Shown piece by piece: positions 16,862-25,783 of a stretch of 64,000 nucleotides of DNA; the first letter of the stretch is position 1, and every line of letters begins with the position of its first letter. This stretch comes from Aquisphaera insulae (lineage in GTDB: Bacteria > Planctomycetota > Planctomycetia > Isosphaerales > Isosphaeraceae): positions 31,364 through 95,363 of the forward strand of contig NZ_JAALJH010000029.1 in assembly GCF_011064615.1 (NCBI RefSeq), in the 5' to 3' direction. The notes under the pieces were generated by a model that had not been told where the DNA came from, searched no databases, and saw nothing but the letters and a program-made list of their open reading frames with translations. The position numbers and the translations under genes were made by a program.

Positions 16862-17593
16862 TCACCGCGAGGAGCCCGTGCGCGACGGCCCCGGCTCATG
16901 CCTCCCGCCCCGGGCCGGCTGCGTCGCCGTGGCCTGGGCCGGCGGCATCGCCGCCCCGTTGCGGTCGGCCGGCTCGAGGATCTCGAGCACGTCCTGGAGC
17001 TGCCGCTCGGTCCGGTCACGAAGGCGGCGTAGCCGCGCGTGGACGTCGTTGCCGATGAGCATCATCGGGTTGGCGATCAGCAGCCCCGCGCCGGTGGCCC
17101 AGAGCGCCAGGCTGATGTCCGAGGCGAGCTGGCGGGGGTTCACCTGCTCCGCCCCGCCGATCCGGCTGAAGGCGGCGATCATGCTGGCGACCGTGCCCAG
17201 CAGCCCCAGGAGCGGGCCCATCCGGACGATCGTGGAGATGCTCGCCAGCCGGTTCTCCATGCCGGCGATGACCTCGGTGTGGAATTCGCTGACCACGAGC
17301 TGGCGGATCTTGGCCAGGCCCTTGTCCCGATTCTGCAGGGCCACGGCCAGGAGCTGGGCGAGGGCCTTGTGCCAGTACGCGGGGCTCTGGCAGACGGAGA
17401 TCGCGGCGTCGAACTTGCGAGCCTGGCAGAGTTCTTGCACCTGCGAGATCAGGGGGCGAGGGTCGGCGAGCGTCTTCTTGCCGAGCGTCCGGTAGAGGAG
17501 GATCCCGTTGTAGACCCCCCAGACCGCCAGCAGGGCGAGGGCTCCGTAGATGGCATAGCCGAAGGAATCGATGATTCGGATGGTCAGATTCAT
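16862..17593 (-). CDS. MotA/TolQ/ExbB family proton channel protein
   Basis: The 243-residue protein has a first helix near residues 10-32 (FGYAIYGALALLAVWGVYNG). A cytoplasmic loop follows, then the two family-defining helices around GPLLGLLGTVASMIAAFSRI and SLALWATGAGLLIANPMMLI. The tail after residue 205 is charged and Ala/Pro-rich. It should assemble as the pentameric stator around an ExbD dimer. The ATG at 17593 has no clear Shine-Dalgarno site. First gene of a three-gene operon with two ExbD-type genes. Confidence 0.9.
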   Translation of the reverse strand: MNLTIRIIDSFGYAIYGALALLAVWGVYNGILLYRTLGKKTLADPRPLISQVQELCQARKFDAAISVCQSPAYWHKALAQLLAVALQNRDKGLAKIRQLVVSEFHTEVIAGMENRLASISTIVRMGPLLGLLGTVASMIAAFSRIGGAEQVNPRQLASDISLALWATGAGLLIANPMMLIGNDVHARLRRLRDRTERQLQDVLEILEPADRNGAAMPPAQATATQPARGGRHEPGPSRTGSSR

Positions 17594-18126
17594 GGGGCGA
17601 GAATCCAGTGCGACGCATCGCGAAGAGAGTCTGGGACGGACCCTCGGGGCCGTCCGCGGCCTTTATTCTTGCGAGCGGGGCGCGACTCTCGCAAGGGTTA
17701 CGGCGACGAGCCGTCCCGCTTGGCGCGGGCGGATCGGTCGCGGGCCCGGCCGAGCCCTGGGCTCGATTCGCCCCCCGGCGACGGCCCGTGCCGTCGGGTT
17801 CCGTGGGACCCGGCCGGAGGGCCGCTCGGCGGAGGGGTGGACAGACGAGCGACGAGGGCGCTACACTGAAATCATTCGAGGACGTCTCGTGGTCCCCTCC
17901 GGATCGACTCGCGCCGGCTCCGGTGCGGCCGATGCCCGGGCGAAGCACACCGCGGGGGGCGGCGCCGCAGTTTGCGGGCTGCCGACACGCCCGCGCGGGG
18001 GGAGCCGATCGCTTCCAATCCCTTGCCAGGCTCGCCCGGGCGCGTGAGAATGGCCAGGCCCACGTTATTCTTCGTGGCGACAGACGAGCGCCGATTGAGC
18101 CTTCGAAGTTCCATCGAGTTCTGCCC
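17594..18126. other. divergent intergenic region
   Basis: About 530 bases separate the tolQ-like gene from the REC-HATPase gene. A reading frame stays open through it on the plus strand, but the translation is Arg/Pro-rich and precedes a clean receiver-domain start (MPRTVLIVDDE), so I treat it as non-coding. It holds an 8-bp inverted repeat, CTTGCGAG (17668-17675) / CTCGCAAG (17688-17695), overlapping the candidate promoter listed separately. Confidence 0.55.
17665..17694 (-). promoter_or_regulatory. candidate promoter for the tolQ-exbD operon
   Basis: On the minus strand TTGCGA (17694-17689) and AAGAAT (17670-17665) are 18 bp apart, with the start codon about 70 nt downstream. Inverted repeat arms cover both elements, so a bound regulator could block them. 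Both hexamers are only partial matches. Confidence 0.3.
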
Positions 18127-18963
18127 ATGCCACGGACCGTTTTGATCGTCGATGACGAGCGCGACACCAACGACATCTTGGCCAGTCTCGTTCGGGCTCG
18201 CGAATTCGAACCGATCCAGGTCTATTCGGGTAGCCGCGTCTGGGCCGCGGTGGCGGAGAAGAAGCCGGACATCATCCTCCTGGACCTCATGCTGCCGGAC
18301 ATGGACGGCTTCGCGGTCTGCGACAAGCTGAAGCGGCACCGCGAGACCAACCTGATCCCCATCGTGATGGTCACGGCGCTGCACAACGAGGACCATCAGC
18401 TCACGGGGGTCCGGGTCGGGGCCAACGGCTATCTCCACAAGCCGTTCTCCCCGGCGCAGCTCTATGCGGCCATCGACGAGGCCCTGGCCTGGCACGACGA
18501 GCACCTGAATCGCGGGACCCGGGGGGAGATCAACTTCGACATCCGCAGCGAGCTGACCTACCTCCAGCAGGCCCAGGACATGCTCGCGGACATGTTCGCC
18601 CACACGCCGCTGACCGAGCGTCAGGTGAAGGACCTGAAGCAGGCGATCATGGAGATGGGGGGCAACGCGATCGAGTGGGGCCACAACAAGAACGCCGAGC
18701 TCGTCCTGCGGATCACCTACCGGATCGACGCCGAGAAGATCACCCTGATCATCCAGGACCAGGGGCCGGGCTTCGACCCCAGGAATCTCCCCCACGCCGC
18801 CTCCGACGAGGATCCCATCGGCCACGTCGAGATCCGCAACGAGATGGGGAAGCGGGAGGGGGGCTTCGGCATCATGCTGGCCCGGGGGCTCGTCGACGAG
18901 TTCCACTACAACAAGAAGGGCAACGAGGTCACGCTCATCAAGCGGTTCCTCGAGTCGTCCTGA
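18127..18963 (+). CDS. response regulator receiver domain fused to a RsbW-like HATPase
   Basis: This 278-residue protein starts at the ATG at 18127. Residues 1-120 form a receiver: acidic pair in VLIVDDE, phospho-acceptor D53 (LLDLMLPDMDG), and K105 in HKPF. Residues 140-278 are a serine-kinase-type ATPase domain, with an N-box (MEMGGNAIEWGHNKN), G1 (DQGPGFDP) and G2 (GGFGIMLARGLVDEF). There is no HisKA helix, so it resembles anti-sigma kinases (RsbW/SpoIIAB) under phosphorylation control. Its partner is not encoded nearby: I see no STAS or PP2C gene. It precedes the hybrid kinase gene by 245 bp. Confidence 0.9.
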   Translation: MPRTVLIVDDERDTNDILASLVRAREFEPIQVYSGSRVWAAVAEKKPDIILLDLMLPDMDGFAVCDKLKRHRETNLIPIVMVTALHNEDHQLTGVRVGANGYLHKPFSPAQLYAAIDEALAWHDEHLNRGTRGEINFDIRSELTYLQQAQDMLADMFAHTPLTERQVKDLKQAIMEMGGNAIEWGHNKNAELVLRITYRIDAEKITLIIQDQGPGFDPRNLPHAASDEDPIGHVEIRNEMGKREGGFGIMLARGLVDEFHYNKKGNEVTLIKRFLESS

Positions 18964-19208
18964 ACGCCGCCCTCGGGGCCGCCTCGCAGATTTCCCGGGC
19001 GGCCGGCCGAGTCGTGACCTAGGGTTCTGGTGCCGCGGGATCACGCGCACCGGCGACGACGGCCTGGTCCGGATCACGCGGCATGGGAGGCGATGGTCCG
19101 TCCCCCGACAGTGGGGTGGCATCGAACGTGCGCGCCCGCCGCCGCGGCGAGGCGTCGCGCGCAGGGGTGCCGGCCTGTCCCGATCCGACGATCCAGGCGG
19201 TGCGAACG

Positions 19209-22200
19209 ATGGACAGGCGTTTGACCTATCGGATGACATTCCTCCTGGCGGCCTCGCTCGTGGGGGGGATGCTGTTCCTCGTCGACGTCCGGGACGCGGA
19301 CGGGCGTCGTCGTCGGCGCGAGATCCAGGGGCTGGCGGAGTCGCTCGCCATCCTGATCGATCCCGCCCAGGTCGCGCGGCCGGGCGAGCGTGACCGGGAC
19401 GACCGCGCCTCGGCGGCCGACCTGAACCTGAAACGCGTCCGAGAGCGGCTGCGGACCGTGCGGTCGATCTACGACGGATCGTGTCGGATCGACATCCTCC
19501 GCCGCGAGGCCGGCGTCGTGACCTCCCTGGCCAGCTCGGAGGAGGGGCCCGGCGGGGCCTTCCGGGCCGCGATCCTGGGCGAGACCGACGGCACCCTCGG
19601 CTCCCTCTTCGACCTCAATGCCAGCGTCATGCGCGGGCCGTTCTCCGGGCCGAACGGGTCCAGTGCCTTCGTCGCCTACGCCCCGCTCCGGCTGCCGGGG
19701 CGGTCGGCGGCGATCGTCAGCGTGCGGAGCGACGTGGACGACGGGGTCGGGGGAGCGGCCCGGGAGGAGGTGCTGGCCACCGCGCTGGTGTCGCTCGTCC
19801 TCATCGGCATCGTCCTCCTCTGGCGGCATCTCCACCACGAGGCGCGGATCGCCGATCGGACCCGGGCGTCGGAGGAGAAGTTCCGCGGCATCACCCAGGC
19901 CGCGCTCCAGCCGATCGTGCTGACCGATGACGCCGGCCGGATCACCTACTGGAACGACGCGGCGACGCGGACCCTGGGCTTCGGCCGCGAGGAGGCGGTG
20001 GGCGCGGACCTCCAGGAACGCCTGATCCCCGCCGGCCTCCGCGACGCCTACCGCGCCGCACTGCCGGCGCCGCTGGAGGGCGCGTCGGGGGACGGTGACG
20101 GCGCCATGATCGAGCTGGCCGTCCTCCATCGGGACGGCCGCGAGATCCCGGTCGAGCTGAGCATGTCCGCCTTCCGGCTGGAAGGGCGGCGCCACGTCGT
20201 GGGGGTCATGAGCGATCTCAGCGCCCGGAAGTGGTACGAGGCCCAGTTGATGGAGCGGGCCCGGCTGTCCCTGATGCTGGCGGAGCTCGGCGGTGTCCTG
20301 ACCCGAGAGCCGTCCGCCGAGGGGCTGCTCCAGGGCTCCGCGGCCATCCTCTCGAAGCACCTGGACTCGCGGGCCCGATTCTGGCTGGTGGAGGAGGCGT
20401 CCGGCCGTCCGATGCCCTCGGGAGACGCGAACCAGGCTCGGGCCCGGGCCGCCGAGGTCCGGCTCGTGGACCGAGTCTCCTCGACGCGAGAGCGGGGCTT
20501 CGAGGGGGACGCCTACGTCGGGACGCCAACCTCCCGTCCCTCCGCGGAGGCCATGCTCCAGGCGCTTGCCGGCGAGCTATCCTGGCCCGGGATGGACGGC
20601 TCCGGCGACCGGCGGCCCGCGACGGGCGAGGGGATCGTCGGCCTGCCCATGGTCTCCGACGGGATCCTCCGGGGGGTGCTGACCGTCGCGTCCGGCCGCG
20701 CTCTCTCCCCCGCGGCGCTCTCCGCCCTGGAGATGGCGGCCGGCGAGCTGGCCCTGGGCCTGACCCGGATCCGACTGATCGCCAACCTCAACGCGGCGAA
20801 GCTCCTCGCCGAGTCGGCCAACCGGGCCAAGAGCGAGTTCCTCGCCAACATGAGCCACGAGATCCGGACGCCGATGAACGGCGTGATCGGCATGACCGAG
20901 CTGGTCCTGGACACCCGGCTGGACCCCCGCCAGCGCGAGTACATCGAGATCGTGAAGCACTCGGCCGAGTCGCTGCTCACCGTGATCAACGACATCCTCG
21001 ATTTCTCCAAGGTGGAGGCCAAGAAGCTGGTCCTGGACCCGTCACCCTTCCCGCTCCGTGAGACGGTGGAGGGGACGCTCCGAATCCTCGCGGAGCGGGC
21101 CCATGCCAAGGGGCTGGAGCTCGCCTGCCGGGTCTGTCCGGGGCTGCCGATGACGGTGGTCGGCGACCCCCATCGCTTCCAGCAGATCCTCATCAACCTG
21201 GTCGGGAACGCCATCAAGTTCACGGAACGGGGCGAGGTCCTGGTCACGGTGGAAGAGGAGGCCGGCAAGGCGGATGCCGAGGCGCTCCACCTCGCCGTCG
21301 CGGTGACCGACACCGGGGTGGGCATCCCCGAGGAGAAGCAGGCGCGGATCTTCGAGCCCTTCGAGCAGGCCGACGGCACGACGACCCGGCGATTCGGCGG
21401 CACCGGCCTGGGACTGGCGATCTCGAGCCAGTTGATCGAGCTGATGGGCGGGAAGATCGCGGTGGAGAGTCGGCCCGGGCTCGGCAGCACCTTTCGCTTC
21501 ACCGTCCGCCTGGGCCGGACCGAGGACGTCATCGATCCGGCATCGACGGGGAGCCCGGACGACCTCGCCGGCAGGCGGATCCTGGTGGTGGACGACAACG
21601 CCACGAACCGGCGGATCCTCGACGAGGTCCTCCGATCGTGGCGGTCCATCCCGACCCTGGCGGGGAGCGGTGCCGAGGCGCTGGAGTTCCTGGGGGCCTC
21701 CGCGTGCGGCGAGCCTCCGTTCGCGGCCGCCCTCCTGGACCTCCTCATGCCCGGCATGAACGGCGTGGAGCTGGCCCGGCGGATCCGGGAGCGGCCGGGC
21801 GGGGCGGACCTCCCCCTCATCGTCCTCACCTCCGAAGGGGACCTGAGCGTCGACGTGCCGCTGCGCCAGCTCGGGATCCGGTCGATCCTGTCCAAGCCGG
21901 TCCGCCAGGCGGACCTGCGGCGAGCGATCCTGGGGACCATCGAGGCGGAGTCCCCCGCCGCGGGCGTCGGCCCCGACGTCGGGGCGGCGGTGGCCGTCGC
22001 CGGGCGGCCGGGCGGTCGCGTCAAGCGGATCCTGGTGGCGGAGGACAACCCGGTCAACCAGCGGGTCCTGCTGGAGCTGATCGTCCGGCACGGCCACGTC
22101 GCCGTCGTGGCGGATGACGGCGAGGCGGCCGTCGAGCGGTTCCGCGAGGGGGGCTTCGACCTCGTGCTGATGGACATCCAGATGCCGGGCATGGACGGAT

Positions 22201-22790
22201 TCCAGGCCCTGGCGGCGATCCGAGAGATCGAGGGCCATCGGGCGGGCGGCATCCCGGTCGTGGCCCTGACGGCCCACGCCATGGGCGGGGACCGGGAGCG
22301 TTGCCTTGGCGCCGGATTCAACGGATACCTCTCCAAGCCGATCCGCGTCCCCGAGCTGACGGCCCTGCTCGGCGTCGCGCCGCGGGACGACCGCCCGCCG
22401 CCGGACGCCGCCCCGCGGCTCTTCGATCGCCCCACGGCGCTCGAGCAGGCCGGCGGCGACGAGGACCTGCTGCGGGACCTCCTGCGGATGATCGTCGACC
22501 GCGCCCCGGAGCAGCTCGAGCGGGCCGGCGATGCCCTCGCCGCCGGCGACACGGCGGAGGCGGCCCGCTGCCTCCACACGCTCAAGGGCTCGGTCGGCTT
22601 CTGCCTCTCGCGGCGGTCGCTCGCCCCGCTGGAGGGCCTGGAATCGCTCTGCAAGGAGGGCCGCCTTCAGGAGGCCCGGGGCCGCCTCCCGGGGATCGCG
22701 GCGACCCTCGAGGCCCTCCTCGACGAGATCCGCCGCGAGGTCGGGTGCGAGGCCGAGCCCGCGGCGGCAGGGGCCATGGACTTCCGATAG
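19209..22790 (+). CDS. hybrid sensor histidine kinase (PAS-GAF-HisKA-HATPase-REC-REC-Hpt)
   Basis: The ATG at 19209 (MDRRLTYRMTFLLAASLVGG) gives 1193 residues beginning with a membrane helix. A second helix near residue 195 encloses a periplasmic sensor region. Then come a PAS domain (about 220-340), a GAF-like region (about 345-520), HisKA with H550 (ANMSHEIRTPMNG), and HATPase with DTGVGIPEEKQARIFEPFEQ. Two receivers follow, with D844 and D989, and a C-terminal Hpt with H1123 (CLHTLKGSVGF). All phospho-relay residues are present, so the full His-Asp-His chain can run within one protein. The output is probably one of the flanking receiver proteins. Confidence 0.95.
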   Translation: MDRRLTYRMTFLLAASLVGGMLFLVDVRDADGRRRRREIQGLAESLAILIDPAQVARPGERDRDDRASAADLNLKRVRERLRTVRSIYDGSCRIDILRREAGVVTSLASSEEGPGGAFRAAILGETDGTLGSLFDLNASVMRGPFSGPNGSSAFVAYAPLRLPGRSAAIVSVRSDVDDGVGGAAREEVLATALVSLVLIGIVLLWRHLHHEARIADRTRASEEKFRGITQAALQPIVLTDDAGRITYWNDAATRTLGFGREEAVGADLQERLIPAGLRDAYRAALPAPLEGASGDGDGAMIELAVLHRDGREIPVELSMSAFRLEGRRHVVGVMSDLSARKWYEAQLMERARLSLMLAELGGVLTREPSAEGLLQGSAAILSKHLDSRARFWLVEEASGRPMPSGDANQARARAAEVRLVDRVSSTRERGFEGDAYVGTPTSRPSAEAMLQALAGELSWPGMDGSGDRRPATGEGIVGLPMVSDGILRGVLTVASGRALSPAALSALEMAAGELALGLTRIRLIANLNAAKLLAESANRAKSEFLANMSHEIRTPMNGVIGMTELVLDTRLDPRQREYIEIVKHSAESLLTVINDILDFSKVEAKKLVLDPSPFPLRETVEGTLRILAERAHAKGLELACRVCPGLPMTVVGDPHRFQQILINLVGNAIKFTERGEVLVTVEEEAGKADAEALHLAVAVTDTGVGIPEEKQARIFEPFEQADGTTTRRFGGTGLGLAISSQLIELMGGKIAVESRPGLGSTFRFTVRLGRTEDVIDPASTGSPDDLAGRRILVVDDNATNRRILDEVLRSWRSIPTLAGSGAEALEFLGASACGEPPFAAALLDLLMPGMNGVELARRIRERPGGADLPLIVLTSEGDLSVDVPLRQLGIRSILSKPVRQADLRRAILGTIEAESPAAGVGPDVGAAVAVAGRPGGRVKRILVAEDNPVNQRVLLELIVRHGHVAVVADDGEAAVERFREGGFDLVLMDIQMPGMDGFQALAAIREIEGHRAGGIPVVALTAHAMGGDRERCLGAGFNGYLSKPIRVPELTALLGVAPRDDRPPPDAAPRLFDRPTALEQAGGDEDLLRDLLRMIVDRAPEQLERAGDALAAGDTAEAARCLHTLKGSVGFCLSRRSLAPLEGLESLCKEGRLQEARGRLPGIAATLEALLDEIRREVGCEAEPAAAGAMDFR

Positions 22791-22831
22791 TCGTATTCCT
22801 ATTTAAGTAGCGCACAAGGGGTAGATTCCCG

Positions 22832-24862
22832 ATGAATGCAGTTGCCGAGCCGTCGGCGGACGTGGTGGGGATGGGGGCGGCACAGAATCCAACCGTCGAG
22901 CGGCCGCCGTTGGTCCGCATCCTGGTGGTGGACGACAACCCGGTCGATCGGCTCCGCGTGGGCAGGCTGGTCGAACGAGATCCGAGGTGCCGGGCCGTCT
23001 TCGCCGCCAACGGGCTCGAGGCGATGGATCGGCTGGCCGATCACGCGATCTCGGTGGTCCTGACCGACCTCCAGATGGAGGGCATGGACGGCCTGGAGCT
23101 GGTCCGGGCGATCCGCCGCGAGCACGCCGAGATCCCCGTGATCCTGATGACCGCCCACGGCAGCGAGCGCGCCGCGATGGAGGCCCTGCGGGTCGGGGCG
23201 TCCGATTACGTGCTCAAGAACAAGCTCGCCCAGGAGCTGCAATCGGTCCTCTCCCGGCCCCTCCGCACCGCGGCCGCGGGGCATCGGCGGCGGGCCTGCC
23301 TGCAGGCCCTCTCGCGGCAGGAATCCACCTATGCGATCGGCAACGACCTGGACCTCGTGCCGGCGATGCTGGAGATCCTCCGCGAGGACCTGGTCCGGCT
23401 CGCACGGTGGGATTCCGCCGAGCTGATGCGAGTGATCATCGCCATCGACGAGGCCCTCCGCAACGCCATCTGCCACGGCAACCTGGAGGTCAGCTCCGAG
23501 CTCCGCGACGGCGGTGAACGCCGCTTCGAGGCCGAGGTGCGGAGGCGAGCGAGCGAGGCCCCGTACCGCGATCGCTCGGTCCGGCTGGAAGTCGCCCACG
23601 ACCCGGACCGCTCGACGTTCGTCATCCGGGACGAGGGCCCGGGATTCGACACCTCGCGGGGCAGCCGGACGATCGAGCCGGAGGACCTGCTTCGGTGCAG
23701 CGGCCGCGGGCTCCTGCTCATGAAGTCGTTCATGGACGAGGTCTACTTCAACCGGGCGGGCAACCAGGTGACCCTCGTGAAGCGGCGTCACATCGACGCG
23801 ATGCCGCCGATGCCTACGGCGATCGAGGCCGATCCGCCGTCAACGCCGCCGGTGGAGGCCGCCGCGACGTGCACCGACCCGGCGGGCGAACGGCCCGCGA
23901 CGTCGTCAGCCCCGCCGGTCCGGGTCGGTGCCGGGACGGGGAATCGGACGAACGAGTCGGACTTCGCGCGGCGGCTCCTCGACCAGCTCCACAACGCCGT
24001 CTTCTACGTCGATCGGTCGCGTCACATCGTCTACTGGAACGAGGCCGCCGAACGGCTCACGGGATACTCGGCCGCCGAGGTCATCGGCCGGCGATGCAGC
24101 GACGGGCTCCTCGATCACCAGGCCCAGGATGGCTGCCAGCTCTGCGATCGAGGCTGCCCGCTGCTCAAGGCGATCACCGACAAGTCCACCACGCAGGAGC
24201 GCGCCTTCCTCCGTCACAAGGACGGCCGCAGGATCTCCGTGGACGTTCGATCCCTCCCCGTCCTGGGCGAGGGGGGCGCGGTCCTCGGGGCCGCCCAGGT
24301 ATTCACCGACGCCACCTCCAGCCTCATGGTGGAGAGTGCCTTCCGCCAGGTCCGCGAAGCGGCGGACCGCGACCCCTTGACCGGGGTGGCCAATCGCCGC
24401 TACTTCGATCCGGCGCTGGCCGCCCAGCTCGAGAATGCCCGCCGATCGGGGAGTCCATTCTCCCTGATCATGGCCGATCTCGACCATTTCAAGCTGGTCA
24501 ACGATACGTTCGGTCATGAGGTCGGAGACATCGCGCTCACCCGTTTCGCCTCGGTCCTTCGCTTGCAGTCCCGGCCGCTGGACCTGGTCGCCCGGTTCGG
24601 GGGGGAGGAGTTCATCGTGCTCCTGCCCGGGACGAGGGTGCAGGCGGCGGCCCAGATTGCCGAGCGACTGCGTCGGGCGACGCCCGAAGCGACCCCCCCG
24701 GAGATGGGGAGTCGCCTCCTGACGGCAAGCTTCGGAGTGGCCCAGTCGCTCCCCGACGAGGGCCGGACGGACCTCCTCCGACGGGTGGACGCGGCGCTCT
24801 ATCTGGCCAAGGCTCAGGGCCGCGATCGCGTGGCGGTGGCCGGAGGTGATGTCCCGTCCTGA
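22832..24862 (+). CDS. receiver-HATPase-PAS-GGDEF diguanylate cyclase
   Basis: The 676-residue protein has a receiver with D79 (VVLTDLQMEGMDG) and an RsbW-like HATPase at about 165-325 (AIDEALRNAICHGNLE, RDEGPGFDTSRG, GRGLLLMKSFMDEV). A PAS domain follows at about 375-500 with a CxxC-like pair (GCQLCDRGCPLL). The GGDEF domain is at the C-terminus, with GGEEF at 590-594 and an RxxD inhibitory site (RPLD, 581-584) five residues before it. It should make cyclic di-GMP with product inhibition. The REC-HATPase half resembles the protein at 18127-18963. It lies 41 nt after the hybrid kinase, in a likely operon. Confidence 0.93.
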   Translation: MNAVAEPSADVVGMGAAQNPTVERPPLVRILVVDDNPVDRLRVGRLVERDPRCRAVFAANGLEAMDRLADHAISVVLTDLQMEGMDGLELVRAIRREHAEIPVILMTAHGSERAAMEALRVGASDYVLKNKLAQELQSVLSRPLRTAAAGHRRRACLQALSRQESTYAIGNDLDLVPAMLEILREDLVRLARWDSAELMRVIIAIDEALRNAICHGNLEVSSELRDGGERRFEAEVRRRASEAPYRDRSVRLEVAHDPDRSTFVIRDEGPGFDTSRGSRTIEPEDLLRCSGRGLLLMKSFMDEVYFNRAGNQVTLVKRRHIDAMPPMPTAIEADPPSTPPVEAAATCTDPAGERPATSSAPPVRVGAGTGNRTNESDFARRLLDQLHNAVFYVDRSRHIVYWNEAAERLTGYSAAEVIGRRCSDGLLDHQAQDGCQLCDRGCPLLKAITDKSTTQERAFLRHKDGRRISVDVRSLPVLGEGGAVLGAAQVFTDATSSLMVESAFRQVREAADRDPLTGVANRRYFDPALAAQLENARRSGSPFSLIMADLDHFKLVNDTFGHEVGDIALTRFASVLRLQSRPLDLVARFGGEEFIVLLPGTRVQAAAQIAERLRRATPEATPPEMGSRLLTASFGVAQSLPDEGRTDLLRRVDAALYLAKAQGRDRVAVAGGDVPS

Positions 24863-25731
24863 CCGCGGTGCGACTTGCTCTCGACCGGTGCTCGAGCGGA
24901 GGTCCGGCCCCTGGCCCGCGCTCCGCCCCTCGCCGGATACCGCCGCCGCGGCGCCGTGCCGTCGCCCTGGCCTGGGTCGACCGTCCGGGCCTGAGGGGAG
25001 GACTCGAGCGCCATCTGGAAGGGGTCACCGGACGCCGGGCCCGCCTCGGCCTCCGGGCCCACGGCGGGGAGCTCCGCCTTGCGTCCCTTCGAGCCGAGCG
25101 GGCTGCCGATGAAATTGCCGGGGACGCCGTTGAGCCCCGCCCCGCCCCGATTGTTGGTGCCGTAGCCGGGCATCGGCCCGAAGTTGCCGCCCCCGCCGAC
25201 GTAGTTGCCGGCTGCATTGAACCCCTGGACCTCGCCGAACCCGTTGACCGCGCCGGGACCGGCATAGCCTCCGAAGGTATTCAGGCCGGCCATCGAGTTG
25301 AAGGGGTCGAGATTGTACCCAAAGCCGCCGTAGGTGCCCACGCCGCTGACGGCGCCGATGGTCCCGAATGGACCGCCGTTGAGGATGGCCGCCCCCCCAT
25401 TTCCCATGGCTCCGGAGGCGTTCCCGCCGAGTCGTCCGAGGAGCCCGCCGAGGGCGGCCGGGCTGGCCGCGCCGCCGCCGCTGACCGCGGCCGGGATCGG
25501 CACGGTCGTGAATCCGGTGACCTCGTTGAAGCCCACGTTCAGCCCCATCCGGACGTACGTCCCGGGGGGCACCACCGCCGGCGTCACCCCGAGCATCGCG
25601 CCGCTGGGCGCGACGCCTACTCCCGGTGCAAACCCCACGGCCTGGGCCCAGGCCGATGACCCGGTGGCGGCGATCAGGCCGGCGAGGAACGCCGCGAAGC
25701 GGACAGCACGCGTCACCCTGGTTGCACTCAT
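24814..25731 (-). CDS. glycine/asparagine-rich exported protein
   Basis: This 305-residue product has a clear Sec signal peptide (VRFAAFLAGLIAATGSSAWA, cleavage after about residue 29). A low-complexity body rich in Gly, Asn, Phe and Tyr follows (for example GGFGYNLDPFNSM and FGPMPGYGTNN). The last 70 residues are charged and Arg/Ser/Pro-rich. The ATG at 25731 has gggtgag upstream. The 3' end overlaps the end of the GGDEF gene on the other strand by 49 nt, which may mean that the tail is a read-on. No known domain is recognised; it looks like a surface or matrix protein. Confidence 0.75.
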   Translation of the reverse strand: MSATRVTRAVRFAAFLAGLIAATGSSAWAQAVGFAPGVGVAPSGAMLGVTPAVVPPGTYVRMGLNVGFNEVTGFTTVPIPAAVSGGGAASPAALGGLLGRLGGNASGAMGNGGAAILNGGPFGTIGAVSGVGTYGGFGYNLDPFNSMAGLNTFGGYAGPGAVNGFGEVQGFNAAGNYVGGGGNFGPMPGYGTNNRGGAGLNGVPGNFIGSPLGSKGRKAELPAVGPEAEAGPASGDPFQMALESSPQARTVDPGQGDGTAPRRRYPARGGARARGRTSARAPVESKSHRGQDGTSPPATATRSRP

Positions 25732-25783
25732 GGCTCACCCCCGGACGGGCCGGTTTCGGGACGAGGTCAGTCCTGGCCGCGGA

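Noticed and set aside
17608..18126. N-terminal extension of the REC-HATPase protein
   Set aside because: The extension is Arg/Pro-rich and lacks a ribosome site, while the receiver domain begins exactly at the ATG at 18127.
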